NCBI GenBank assembly: GCA_946481345.1
Contig: CAMLMY010000014.1
Span: 1 to 42,031, forward strand
DNA: 42,031 bases
Source: an uncultured Gilliamella sp.
GTDB lineage: Bacteria > Pseudomonadota > Gammaproteobacteria > Enterobacterales > Orbaceae
Reading direction: 5' to 3'
In this document: positions 17,974-26,048 of the stretch, piece after piece
How the letters are laid out: every line of letters begins with the position of its first letter
How positions within the stretch are numbered: position 1 is the first letter of the stretch
Notes under the pieces: model-generated
Told to the model about the DNA's origin: nothing
What the model saw: only the letters and a program-made list of their open reading frames with translations
Databases searched by the model: none
Made by a program: the position numbers and the translations under genes

Positions 17974-18663
17974 ATGTTAAAGAAATTATTATTGATGGTA
18001 ATCATTTTTCCTGCCACATTATTTGCCGCTCAAAAAGAGTGTCCAGTTAAACCGACCTATAACATCGCGATAAACAAAGAAAGTGTTCATATTTTCAATA
18101 AAAAAAATGATTTAATGATCAAATCTAACGGAGAAGTTGTATTTAATGAAAAAACCGTTTTACTGCAACCTCCCCTCGAAAAACAAACCCAAAAATTCCA
18201 GACAGATTTGCGACGACAATTACCAAAATTGGAACAAGAAGCATTAAGCCTTTTATCAGAAGTTAAAATAACATTTGAAAATGCGATAAAAAATAAATTA
18301 GGTAACGATAATGAACTGCATCGTGAGTTAAATAAATTATATAAAAGATTAGTCAAATTACTGCATAAATCTATAACATCTGAAAGTGGTAATACTCAAT
18401 TTAATTATCAAAATTTTAATAATTTAAAAAAAGATGGTGAGGATATAGGTACGCATATTTTTTATAATGTAGTAGGGGGTAGCATTATAAATTTTGATTT
18501 TTTTAAAAATTATGGCGCAATAAAACAGATCTCAAAAAATGAATGGAAAGCTCAGAAGCCTAAACTAAAAGCTTTTGATGCTCATATTTGTTCCGTTATC
18601 ACTGATATTGATGGTCAATATCAACAAATATTAACTCAACTTAACCAATCAACTTATAAGTGA
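17974..18663 (+). CDS. yggN: DUF2884 (YggN-like) envelope protein
   Basis: This 229-residue protein has a clear signal peptide (MLKKLLLMVIIFPATLFAA, cleavage after about residue 19), so it is exported to the periplasm. The mature part begins with CPVKPTYNIAINKESVHIF and then NGEVVFNEKTVLLQ...FQTDLRRQLPKLEQEA. It follows the E. coli YggN/DUF2884 pattern: a Cys near the N-terminus, a DxxV-like first strand and the LRRxLP motif. A second Cys near the end (DAHICSVI) is also family-like. The middle is probably helical. The function of the family is unknown. It stands alone, with a perfect TATAAT (17939-17944) about 30 bp upstream but no matching -35. Confidence 0.75.
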   Translation: MLKKLLLMVIIFPATLFAAQKECPVKPTYNIAINKESVHIFNKKNDLMIKSNGEVVFNEKTVLLQPPLEKQTQKFQTDLRRQLPKLEQEALSLLSEVKITFENAIKNKLGNDNELHRELNKLYKRLVKLLHKSITSESGNTQFNYQNFNNLKKDGEDIGTHIFYNVVGGSIINFDFFKNYGAIKQISKNEWKAQKPKLKAFDAHICSVITDIDGQYQQILTQLNQSTYK

Positions 18664-18732
18664 ATAGACATTAATAAAAACTTTTGCGAAAATAACTCAC
18701 TATTATCAATCCAGTTGAAGATGCATAAGTTT

Positions 18733-19584
18733 ATGACAGCCAATATTATTGATGGAAAATTTTTAGCGAAGCAAATCAGAGATGATATTGCTAATAAGGT
18801 AAAACAACGAATTGAAAAAGGATTATCTGTTCCAGGGCTTGCTGTAGTGCAGGTGGGGTCAGATCCAGCCTCAAAAATTTATGTTAGAAATAAGCAAAAG
18901 GCCTGTGATGATGTCGGATTTGCTTCTTTTTCTTATGATTTTCCCACTTCCACAACAGAAGAGTTATTAACTCTTATTGATAAACTTAATCAACGTGATG
19001 ATGTCCATGGTATTTTAGTTCAGCTACCTTTACCGGATAATATTGATAAAACTAAAGTCCTTGAACGTATACATCCTAGTAAAGATGTTGATGGTTTTCA
19101 TCCCTATAATATTGGTCATTTACTACAACGAGATCCGCTTTTACGTCCATGTACCCCTTATGGTGTGGTTAAAATGTTAGAATCAACGGGTATTAATTTA
19201 GCTGGATTAAATGCCACCGTTGTGGGAGCTTCAAGTATTGTTGGTCGCCCTATGGCACTTGAGCTTTTATTACTAGGTTGCACAACAACGATTACTCATA
19301 GTCGTACCGTGGATTTAGCTAAACATGTCAGCAATGCTGATATTGTTGTTGCAGGCGTTGGTATTGCCAATTATGTTAAAGGTGAATGGATCAAACCAGG
19401 GGCTATTGTGATTGATGTCGGTATCAATCGATTACCCGACGGTAAACTCGCTGGGGATGTTGAATTTGAAACCGCCGTTGAACGTGCGGGTTGGATAACT
19501 CCAGTTCCTGGTGGTGTTGGTCCAATGACTGTTGCAATGTTAATGAGTAACACGCTTGAAGCATGTGAAAAATTTGGCAAATAA
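18733..19584 (+). CDS. folD: methylenetetrahydrofolate dehydrogenase/cyclohydrolase FolD
   Basis: FolD is the bifunctional NADP-dependent enzyme that interconverts 5,10-methylene-, methenyl- and 10-formyl-tetrahydrofolate in one-carbon metabolism. Catalytic Tyr50-x3-Lys54 (YVRNK), [16 protein letters not shown] and the dehydrogenase motifs [10 protein letters not shown] and [10 protein letters not shown] are present. I start at ATG 18733 because MTANIIDGK aligns with the family N-terminus and gives 283 residues; an ATG at 18721 and a TTG at 18715 lie in frame upstream. ppiB follows about 70 bp downstream. Its 10-formyl-folate product is used in the purine pathway, whose purEK genes lie 9 kb away. 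Confidence 0.95.
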   Translation: MTANIIDGKFLAKQIRDDIANKVKQRIEKGLSVPGLAVVQVGSDPASKIYVRNKQKACDDVGFASFSYDFPTSTTEELLTLIDKLNQRDDVHGILVQLPLPDNIDKTKVLERIHPSKDVDGFHPYNIGHLLQRDPLLRPCTPYGVVKMLESTGINLAGLNATVVGASSIVGRPMALELLLLGCTTTITHSRTVDLAKHVSNADIVVAGVGIANYVKGEWIKPGAIVIDVGINRLPDGKLAGDVEFETAVERAGWITPVPGGVGPMTVAMLMSNTLEACEKFGK

Positions 19585-19655
19585 ATAGAGAATCATTCTT
19601 TTAGTTTTTGATTTGTAAATGTAAGTTAAAAAATGAAAATAATAAGGAACATTTT

Positions 19656-20147
19656 ATGATTATATTTCACACTTCTTTAGGTGATATAAAAATTGATACT
19701 TTTGACGATAAAGCGCCAGAAACAGTTAAAAATTTTGTTGAATATTGCCAAGAAGGTTTCTACAACAATACGATCTTCCACCGAGTCATTAATAATTTTA
19801 TGATTCAAGGCGGTGGTTTTGAACCTGGTATGAAGCAGAAAAAAACCAAGTCTCCGATCAAAAACGAAGCGGATAATGGCTTGAAAAATAATCGTGGCAC
19901 TTTAGCTATGGCTCGCACATCCGATCCTCATTCTGCTACTGCGCAATTTTTTATTAATGTCGTTGATAATGATTATTTAAATTATCGTTCATCAGACATT
20001 AATGGTTATGGCTATTGTGTTTTTGCGCAAGTGGTTGATGGTATGGACGTGGTTGATAAAATTAAAGGAGTAAAAACAGGGCGCAGTGGTATGCATTCTG
20101 ATGTGCCTGTTGAAGATGTAATCATTAAGAGTGTAACGGTTGAATAA
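19656..20147 (+). CDS. ppiB: cytoplasmic peptidyl-prolyl cis-trans isomerase B (cyclophilin)
   Basis: PpiB is a cyclophilin that isomerises X-Pro bonds during protein folding. Signature motifs are [32 protein letters not shown] and [18 protein letters not shown]. The catalytic Arg of FHRV and the FxMQ-like core are present. The start at 19656 is fixed by AAGGA 7 bases upstream and by alignment; the longer frame to 19608 adds only a polar, non-homologous leader. There are 163 residues and no signal peptide, so it is the cytoplasmic form. The last codons overlap the lpxH start, the same pair order as in E. coli. Confidence 0.96.
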   Translation: MIIFHTSLGDIKIDTFDDKAPETVKNFVEYCQEGFYNNTIFHRVINNFMIQGGGFEPGMKQKKTKSPIKNEADNGLKNNRGTLAMARTSDPHSATAQFFINVVDNDYLNYRSSDINGYGYCVFAQVVDGMDVVDKIKGVKTGRSGMHSDVPVEDVIIKSVTVE

Positions 20148-20892
20148 TCCAATTCGTTATTTTATTGCAGATATTCATCTAACGGATAATGAGCCTGCTT
20201 CGGGTTATTTTGATATAACCGCAGGCTTTTTATCTTTCTTAGAGAGCCTACCTGATTGCTGTGAACTCTATATTCTTGGTGATTTATTTGACTACTGGAT
20301 AGGTGATGATGTGGATTCAAAGTTACATCAACAAATTTCATTTGCGTTGCGATCACTAACAGAACGGCAAATTAAAACCTATTTTGTTCATGGTAACCGC
20401 GATTTCCTATTAGGCGAAAGATATGCTAAATCATGTAATATGACGATTTTAGCGGATATTAACTGTTTACCTAATGCATATAGTAATATCCTCTTTTTAC
20501 ATGGTGACTTATTATGCACGGATGATCCACAGTATCAAAAATTTCGTAAGATCATGCATAAAAAATGGTTACAAAAACTTTTCTTGAAACTTCCGCTGTT
20601 TATTCGTTTAAAGATTGCAGGCAAATTGCGACAAAAGAGCAGTTTACACAATCAAATTAAATCAGAAAGTATTATGGATGTGAATCAACAAGCTGTTGAA
20701 AAGATGATGAGTAAATATAATGCCAATATTATGGTACATGGTCATACACATAAGCCAGCGACACATGAATTTTTAATTGATGGTAAACCTGCTAGTCGAT
20801 TGGTGTTAGGCGCTTGGCATGATGGCGTATCTTACATTAAACAAGACAGTAATTGTGATACATTGCAGCTTTATAACCACTCTTTTAAATAA
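20140..20892 (+). CDS. lpxH: UDP-2,3-diacylglucosamine diphosphatase LpxH
   Basis: LpxH hydrolyses UDP-2,3-diacylglucosamine to lipid X and UMP, the fourth step of lipid A synthesis, at the inner membrane surface. It is a calcineurin-like metallophosphoesterase: [26 protein letters not shown] and GHTH metal ligands appear in order. The start is TTG at 20140, overlapping the ppiB stop by 8 bases, with AAGAG 8 bases before it; no ATG or GTG is available before the ADIH motif. The overlap suggests coupled, modest translation. Its 3' end overlaps the convergent modC by 22 bp. Lipid A made here is the substrate of the MsbA pair in the glycan island. Confidence 0.95.
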   Translation: MNNPIRYFIADIHLTDNEPASGYFDITAGFLSFLESLPDCCELYILGDLFDYWIGDDVDSKLHQQISFALRSLTERQIKTYFVHGNRDFLLGERYAKSCNMTILADINCLPNAYSNILFLHGDLLCTDDPQYQKFRKIMHKKWLQKLFLKLPLFIRLKIAGKLRQKSSLHNQIKSESIMDVNQQAVEKMMSKYNANIMVHGHTHKPATHEFLIDGKPASRLVLGAWHDGVSYIKQDSNCDTLQLYNHSFK

Positions 20893-21557
20893 TCACTTTG
20901 TAAAATGTTTTGAGTTTTCCCATGAGACAGTAATTTTCCCTGTTCTAAAATAACTACATAGTTCGCTATACGTTTAACTTCATTAATGTTATGAGTGACA
21001 TAAATGATCGGCACTTTTAACTCGTTAACTAATATATCAATATAGCTTAATAACTCTTTTTTTCTTGGCATATCTAATGCCGATAATGGCTCATCCATTA
21101 ATAATAATTGGGGATTGGTTAATAACGCCCGACCAATTGCTACTCGTTGTTTTTCACCACCAGATAACATCGCCGGGTAGCGTTTTAATAAGTGGTTAAT
21201 GTTGAGTACTTCAATAATTTCATTGAATTTTTGTTGATTATTAATCTTCTTTGCGCCATAAGTGAGATTCTTTAATACTCTCAAGTGAGGGAAAAGTAAA
21301 GCATCTTGAAAAACGGTACCAATATTCCTTTGTTCAGGGGGGACAAAAATATTTTGTTGAGTCGAAACCAACGTCACATCATTAAGTAAAATTTTACCTT
21401 TATCTGGTTTAATCAAACCATTTATTAAGTTTATTAATGTTGATTTGCCCGCACCTGAAACACCTAAAATAGCTGTCACACCTTGACATGGAATGGTTTG
21501 CTTAAATTCAAAGGAAAAAGTGGTCAATTGTTTAATAATATCTATATTTATCATCAT
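20871..21557 (-). CDS. modC: molybdate ABC transporter ATPase ModC, lacking the C-terminal TOBE domain
   Basis: ModC is the ATPase of the ModABC molybdate importer. Walker A GVSGAGKST, the Q-loop in VFQDALLFPH, signature LSGGEKQRVAIGRALL and Walker B LLMDEPLSALD are intact and closely follow E. coli ModC. The protein stops at residue 228, exactly where the ATPase domain ends (SDYLKEWL), whereas E. coli ModC continues to 352 residues with a MOP/TOBE region that binds molybdate. The DNA beyond is lpxH coding sequence, and the two stops overlap by 22 bp, so no remnant of the missing domain remains. The start directly abuts the modB stop. It is probably a working ATPase without that regulatory domain. 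Confidence 0.93.
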   Translation of the reverse strand: MMINIDIIKQLTTFSFEFKQTIPCQGVTAILGVSGAGKSTLINLINGLIKPDKGKILLNDVTLVSTQQNIFVPPEQRNIGTVFQDALLFPHLRVLKNLTYGAKKINNQQKFNEIIEVLNINHLLKRYPAMLSGGEKQRVAIGRALLTNPQLLLMDEPLSALDMPRKKELLSYIDILVNELKVPIIYVTHNINEVKRIANYVVILEQGKLLSHGKTQNILQSDYLKEWL

Positions 21558-22250
21558 TTATTGTCCCAATAATTTCCTTTTATGCCAGCGGTTTAACATT
21601 TCTGATAAAAATAGCGCAACCAACGATAGCGCAATTGAAATAATGCATAGCCTTAAAGCGGCATTTTCTCCATTAGGCATTTGCAATAATGTATACATTG
21701 CTAGGGGGAGGGTTCTCGTTTCACCTTGAATATTCGATACAAATGTAATAGTAGCGCCAAATTCGCCAAGACAACGTGCGAAACCTAGCACTGTGCCCAT
21801 TAAAATACCAGGAAAAGCCAAAGGTAGTGTGATTGTCATAAATACTCGTAAACGATTTGCACCTAATGTGCGTGCGACATTTTCTAAACGTGAATCAATT
21901 GATTCTATCCCTAAACGAATTGAGCGAACAAGTAATGGAAATGCCACCACAGCAGAAGCTAAAGCAGCACCTTGCCAGTTAAAACTAAAGCTAATATCTA
22001 AATAGTGATTTAACCAACTGCCGATTATACCGTTGCGTCCCATCGTTAATAGCAAAAAATAACCAAGTACTACCGGCGGTAAAACTAAAGGCAAATGTAT
22101 AATGCTATCAAAAAGCGATTTCCCATAAAATTGACATCTAGCTAAAATCCAAGCGGTCAAAATACCAATAGGCAAACTAAATAGAATTGCTACTCCAGCT
22201 ATTTTTAGGCTAAGTAGCAATGTTTGCCATTCAAATACGGTCAATATCAT
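21558..22250 (-). CDS. modB: molybdate ABC transporter permease ModB
   Basis: ModB forms the inner-membrane channel of the molybdate importer as a homodimer. It has about five membrane helices in 230 residues. LPLVLPPVVLGYFLLL and the EAA-type cytoplasmic loop SRLENVARTLGANRLRVF...LPLAFPGILMG, which docks on ModC, are typical of the family. The length equals E. coli ModB (229). It is the second gene of modABC, 12 bp after modA and touching modC. Confidence 0.95.
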   Translation of the reverse strand: MILTVFEWQTLLLSLKIAGVAILFSLPIGILTAWILARCQFYGKSLFDSIIHLPLVLPPVVLGYFLLLTMGRNGIIGSWLNHYLDISFSFNWQGAALASAVVAFPLLVRSIRLGIESIDSRLENVARTLGANRLRVFMTITLPLAFPGILMGTVLGFARCLGEFGATITFVSNIQGETRTLPLAMYTLLQMPNGENAALRLCIISIALSLVALFLSEMLNRWHKRKLLGQ

Positions 22251-22262
22251 AATAATTGGTTA

Positions 22263-23015
22263 CTATTTAGTTACAAATCCGTATTTTTCAAAAATTGTTT
22301 TAGCTTGTGGTGATTTTAAATATTGGTAAAAATCGTTTGCTTCTGGTTTTAATAAAGTAATGGGATACTCAATAGATGTAAAAGTTTCGGCAGGAAAGAT
22401 ACCAACAATTTTTACTTTATCACTTACTTTTGCATCAGTACTATAAACAATACCCAGTGCTGCTTCATTACGTTCAACCAACATCAATGCATCACGAACA
22501 TTACTCGCAGGGGCAAATTGTGGTGATAGTTTGTCAAATACACCTAAATGAGTTAATGACTCTTTAGCATAAAGCCCCGCTGGAACATGATCGGGATCAC
22601 CTATTGCTATCCTTTCTCCTTTAGGAAGGATCTCATTCCAATTAGTATCCATGTTAATGTCAACTTTGTCTAATTTGGATTGTGCCGGTGCAATCAAAAC
22701 TAATGCATTTTTGAGTAAATCTTCTTTATCTTTAATTAATTTATTTTCAATAAGGTAGGTCATCCATTTTTGGTCGGCTGACATAAAAATATCGGCAGGA
22801 GCACCTTGTTGAATTTGCTTGGCTAAAACCGAAGATGAAGCAAATGAAAAAACGACTTCAACATTTTTATGATCTGCTTTATATTCTGAAGCGATATCTT
22901 GCATCGCATTCGTTAATGACGCAGCTGCAAATACCGTAACTTTTTCAAGTGCCTGTGCTGTAAACGTGAATATTAAAGTCGTTAAAGCAAAAATTAATAT
23001 AGAGATTTTTTTCAT
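22263..23015 (-). CDS. modA: periplasmic molybdate-binding protein ModA
   Basis: ModA captures molybdate or tungstate in the periplasm and delivers it to ModBC. A signal peptide (MKKISILIFALTTLIFTFTAQA) is followed by VTVFAAASLTNAMQDIASEYK, whose AAASL serines bind the oxyanion. GIVYSTDAKVSDKVKIVG and the final FEKYGF are family motifs. I start at ATG 23015, which has GAGGA 5 bases upstream; the frame extends to a TTG at 23033 without homology. The length of 250 residues is normal. It is transcribed divergently from modE with a ModE operator between them. Confidence 0.95.
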   Translation of the reverse strand: MKKISILIFALTTLIFTFTAQALEKVTVFAAASLTNAMQDIASEYKADHKNVEVVFSFASSSVLAKQIQQGAPADIFMSADQKWMTYLIENKLIKDKEDLLKNALVLIAPAQSKLDKVDINMDTNWNEILPKGERIAIGDPDHVPAGLYAKESLTHLGVFDKLSPQFAPASNVRDALMLVERNEAALGIVYSTDAKVSDKVKIVGIFPAETFTSIEYPITLLKPEANDFYQYLKSPQAKTIFEKYGFVTK

Positions 23016-23148
23016 TCTATTCCTCACTACCAAAGATAATTGATCGTAATTAGTTAATAATGTACGTTATGATTATTTTACTAATGCTCAATGTTTTTTA
23101 TTTAGAAAATATGAAAACTGAATCATAGTGTAAAACATAGTAACATTT

Positions 23149-23172
23149 CGTTATATAAAATAAAACATATCG
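23149..23172. promoter_or_regulatory. ModE operator between modA and modE
   Basis: CGTTATAT, 8 bases, ACATATCG matches the known E. coli modA operator layout (CGTTATAT-N8-ACATAACG) at every conserved position but one. It lies 134 bp before modA and 226 bp before modE, in the only gap between the divergent mod genes. ModE loaded with molybdate would bind here and repress modABC. The layout is seen; the function is inferred from E. coli. Confidence 0.75.
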
Positions 23173-23397
23173 ATGTAATCGAGCGTATTGATAATAAACA
23201 AATACATTAGCAAAAATCTAATTTTGTATCACTTAGGTAATAAGGTTGTTAGGATAGAATTTATCTAATTGATTTATCAATTTTCTTTGCCAAAGAAAGA
23301 ATTATTTCTCACAAATTTTGTAGGAAGCAATAAAAGGGTCTACAATACCTAAATTGTTTTTTAATAGAGCTATTTTAAAGTTTATCAAGGTATACAA

Positions 23398-24177
23398 ATG
23401 ATCCTCTCGCCCGATATTTTGTTAACACTCAATTTGAACCAACAACTCTTTATTGATCCAAGGCGTATTGCTTTACTCAAAGCCATTGAAAAAACAGGTT
23501 CATTAAGCCAAGCTGCCAAACAAATAGGGTTGAGTTATAAAACGGCTTGGGATGCAATAAGTGAAATTAATAGGCTGACAACCAAACCTTTTTTAATTAC
23601 CACAACTGGTGGTAAAAATGGTGGTGGTACTAAATTAAGTTCCTACGCAGTAAGATTTATTCAACTTTACGATCTTTTAACCCACTTACAACATAATGCT
23701 TTTAATATATTAAATGATGATAATGTACCGCTAGATGATATTTTAAAAGCTACCGCAAGATTATCATTACAAACCAGTGCTCGAAATCAATTGTATGGTA
23801 GTGTTAAACACATTGAAACAAACCATGTTGCCGGATATGTTACGGTTAAATTAAGCGATAACCAAACAGAATTAAAAGGTTACATCACTCAACAAAGTAT
23901 TGAAAGATTAAAGCTAAGTGTGGATAAAACGGTACTTCTGCTAATCAAAGCCCCCTTAATTGAGTTAAATGATGCCAATGAAAATAGTTTATCCGTTAAA
24001 GTTGAAACCTTAAAAACCGATGGTGAATGGACTGAAATTGAATTTACATTGCCATCGGGTATAAAACTTTATGCAAGTAAATTAACCCAAGAAGTCAAGC
24101 AGTATGATTTATACAAAGATAAACCGCTAACAATATCAATTCATCCTCAGCATATTATTGTTGCCACATTAGTTTAG
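23398..24177 (+). CDS. modE: molybdate-responsive transcriptional regulator ModE
   Basis: ModE is a dimeric regulator that represses modABC and activates molybdoenzyme genes when molybdate is bound. The N-terminal winged helix (residues about 10-110) includes GSLSQAAKQIGLSYKTAWDAI and the TTGGKNGGG wing. The C-terminal part has two MOP domains, the first opening with SLQTSARNQLYGSV (about 121-134) and the second ending HIIVATLV. The length of 259 residues matches E. coli (262). It is divergent from modA and followed 15 bp later by modF. Unlike ModC, it keeps its molybdate-binding domains, so molybdate sensing survives through ModE. Confidence 0.96.
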   Translation: MILSPDILLTLNLNQQLFIDPRRIALLKAIEKTGSLSQAAKQIGLSYKTAWDAISEINRLTTKPFLITTTGGKNGGGTKLSSYAVRFIQLYDLLTHLQHNAFNILNDDNVPLDDILKATARLSLQTSARNQLYGSVKHIETNHVAGYVTVKLSDNQTELKGYITQQSIERLKLSVDKTVLLLIKAPLIELNDANENSLSVKVETLKTDGEWTEIEFTLPSGIKLYASKLTQEVKQYDLYKDKPLTISIHPQHIIVATLV

Positions 24178-24192
24178 TAAAACGAGGTCATT

Positions 24193-25653
24193 ATGTTAAC
24201 CATTGAAAATGCTCACTACAAGATTAGTGACTATAAAGTTTTCACCATTGAATCACTCACTATCAGTCCAGGACAAAGTATTGCTTTTGTTGGCCGTAAT
24301 GGCAGTGGAAAGTCTGTATTGGCTAAAGCACTTGCGGGCGAACAAAAATTATTATCGGGTCAAGTGATTAATCAATTTGAATCCGTAGCCTATATTTCGT
24401 TTGAACAGTTACAAAAGTTAATTGAAGAGGAATGGCAACGCAATAATACCGATATGCTTAGTGAAGGTGAAAATGATACAGGATTAACCACTCAACAAAT
24501 TATTCAAGAAAATAAAAAAGACGAAAAACTTTGTCTCAAACTTGCAGAACAGTTTGGAATAAGTCATCTGTTAAATCGGCGATTTAAATATCTTTCGACA
24601 GGAGAAACGCGTAAAACACTCATCTGTCGAATGTTAATGTTAAACCCTCAATTATTAATATTGGACGAACCGTTTGATGGTTTAGATATCTTATCGCGCG
24701 AAAATTTAGCAGAAAAACTGGGTCAATTAGCCAAACAAGGCATTTCAATAGTATTGGTTTTGAATAGATTTAATGAAATTCCAACCTTTATTGAAAATAT
24801 TGGTCTTCTTGTTGATTGCCAGCTATTGAAATTTGGCCCTAAAGCAACCATATTAAACGATGAAATCGTTAAGCAGCTAGCAGATTTAGAAAACCTGCCC
24901 AATATGCCGTTACCCGAAGCAGACGAACCACCAATTCAATTAGCCGATCAATTAGAACGTGTAAGCTTAAATAATGTTTATATTCAATACGATGATAAAT
25001 TTATCATTAATGGATTAACATGGCAGGTAAAAGCCAATGAGAATTGGCAAATTGTCGGGCCGAATGGTGCAGGCAAATCCACGCTATTGAGCTTAATAAC
25101 AGGGGATCATCCACAAGGTTATTGTAATGATCTTACTTTATTTGGTCGCAAACGTGGTTCCGGAGAAACCATTTGGGATATTAAACGGCACATAGGTTAT
25201 GTAAGCAGCAGTTTGCATCTCGATTATCGTGTAAGTACCAGTGTAAAAGCTGTGCTAATTTCTGGATATTTTGATTCGATTGGGGTATATCAAGCCGCCA
25301 GTGATAAGCAAGCGAAATTAGCTGATGAATGGTTACATCTATTGGGTCTGAAAGATCATGCTGATAAGCCTTTTCAATCATTATCATGGGGACAGCAAAG
25401 ATTAATATTGATAGCAAGAGCATTGGTTAAACATCCAACACTACTTATTTTAGATGAGCCTTTACAAGGGTTAGATCATCTTAATCGAGAGTTAGTAAAA
25501 TGTTGGATAGATCGCTTAATAGAGGAAGGGCACACACAACTGTTATTTGTATCTCATCATGTGGAAGATGCTCCAAAATGCATCACTCATCGATTAATAT
25601 TTGTGCCTAACTTCGATCATAGCTATCAATATAAATTTGAAGTACTGAATTAG
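24193..25653 (+). CDS. modF: ModF, tandem ABC ATPase of the molybdate locus
   Basis: ModF (once called PhrA) is a soluble protein with two ABC ATPase domains encoded after modE. Domain 1 has Walker A GRNGSGKS, signature LSTGETRK and Walker B LLILDEPFDGLD. Domain 2 has GPNGAGKS, LSWGQQRL and LLILDEPLQGLD. The 486 residues match E. coli (490), and there are no membrane segments. The precise role is unclear; it is induced with the molybdate genes in E. coli. A GAGGT ribosome site lies 5 bases before the ATG, and it is co-transcribed with modE. Confidence 0.93.
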   Translation: MLTIENAHYKISDYKVFTIESLTISPGQSIAFVGRNGSGKSVLAKALAGEQKLLSGQVINQFESVAYISFEQLQKLIEEEWQRNNTDMLSEGENDTGLTTQQIIQENKKDEKLCLKLAEQFGISHLLNRRFKYLSTGETRKTLICRMLMLNPQLLILDEPFDGLDILSRENLAEKLGQLAKQGISIVLVLNRFNEIPTFIENIGLLVDCQLLKFGPKATILNDEIVKQLADLENLPNMPLPEADEPPIQLADQLERVSLNNVYIQYDDKFIINGLTWQVKANENWQIVGPNGAGKSTLLSLITGDHPQGYCNDLTLFGRKRGSGETIWDIKRHIGYVSSSLHLDYRVSTSVKAVLISGYFDSIGVYQAASDKQAKLADEWLHLLGLKDHADKPFQSLSWGQQRLILIARALVKHPTLLILDEPLQGLDHLNRELVKCWIDRLIEEGHTQLLFVSHHVEDAPKCITHRLIFVPNFDHSYQYKFEVLN

Positions 25654-25697
25654 TTATTAGTTTTTAACTATTAAAATCGATTTAAAAAATAGGAATA

Positions 25698-25735
25698 ACC
25701 TTAAAAAAAAAGGTGTTTTTATTAAGGATTTTTTG
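25698..25735 (+). terminator. probable terminator after modF
   Basis: Two alternative hairpins overlap here: ACCTT/AAGGT followed by GTTTTT, and CCTTAA/TTAAGG followed by ATTTTTT. Both are short and AT-rich, but the paired T runs just after modF suggest termination. Confidence 0.5.
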
Positions 25736-25773
25736 CTTGATCTTTGAAAAAAGTTTATAGCAATTATACTTAG

Positions 25774-25804
25774 AGAGTTATCCCCGTTGCCTGTGGATAA
25801 CTCT
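25774..25804. promoter_or_regulatory. inverted repeat with perfect DnaA box upstream of uvrB
   Basis: AGAGTTATCC and GGATAACTCT form perfect 10-bp arms around an 11-base centre. The right arm with its flank contains TGTGGATAA (25792-25800), the complement of the consensus DnaA box TTATCCACA; the left arm has a near box TTATCCCCG. A DnaA box upstream of uvrB has been described in E. coli, so a regulatory role is plausible. No T run follows, so it is unlikely to be a simple terminator. I saw no LexA box in the 395-bp gap. Confidence 0.55.
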
Positions 25805-26048
25805 GTGAGTAGTTTATTGAAAACAGCTCAGAAGCCAATAGCTATCAGGTTTTAAGTTGGTTTGGTTACATGTTAGTCATGATTTGCATTATTGTTATTT
25901 ATCAATATGTTATATTAAATCAAGCTGCTGTTTCCGAACTAATCTGATAAGCGTTTTTGTTAACTGAACAAAAAATATAAGATTTTAAAAGGTCAAGCCT
26001 TTTTGGGGATAATTTTTATTAATAGGTAAAATATTAGGTTACGATGTA

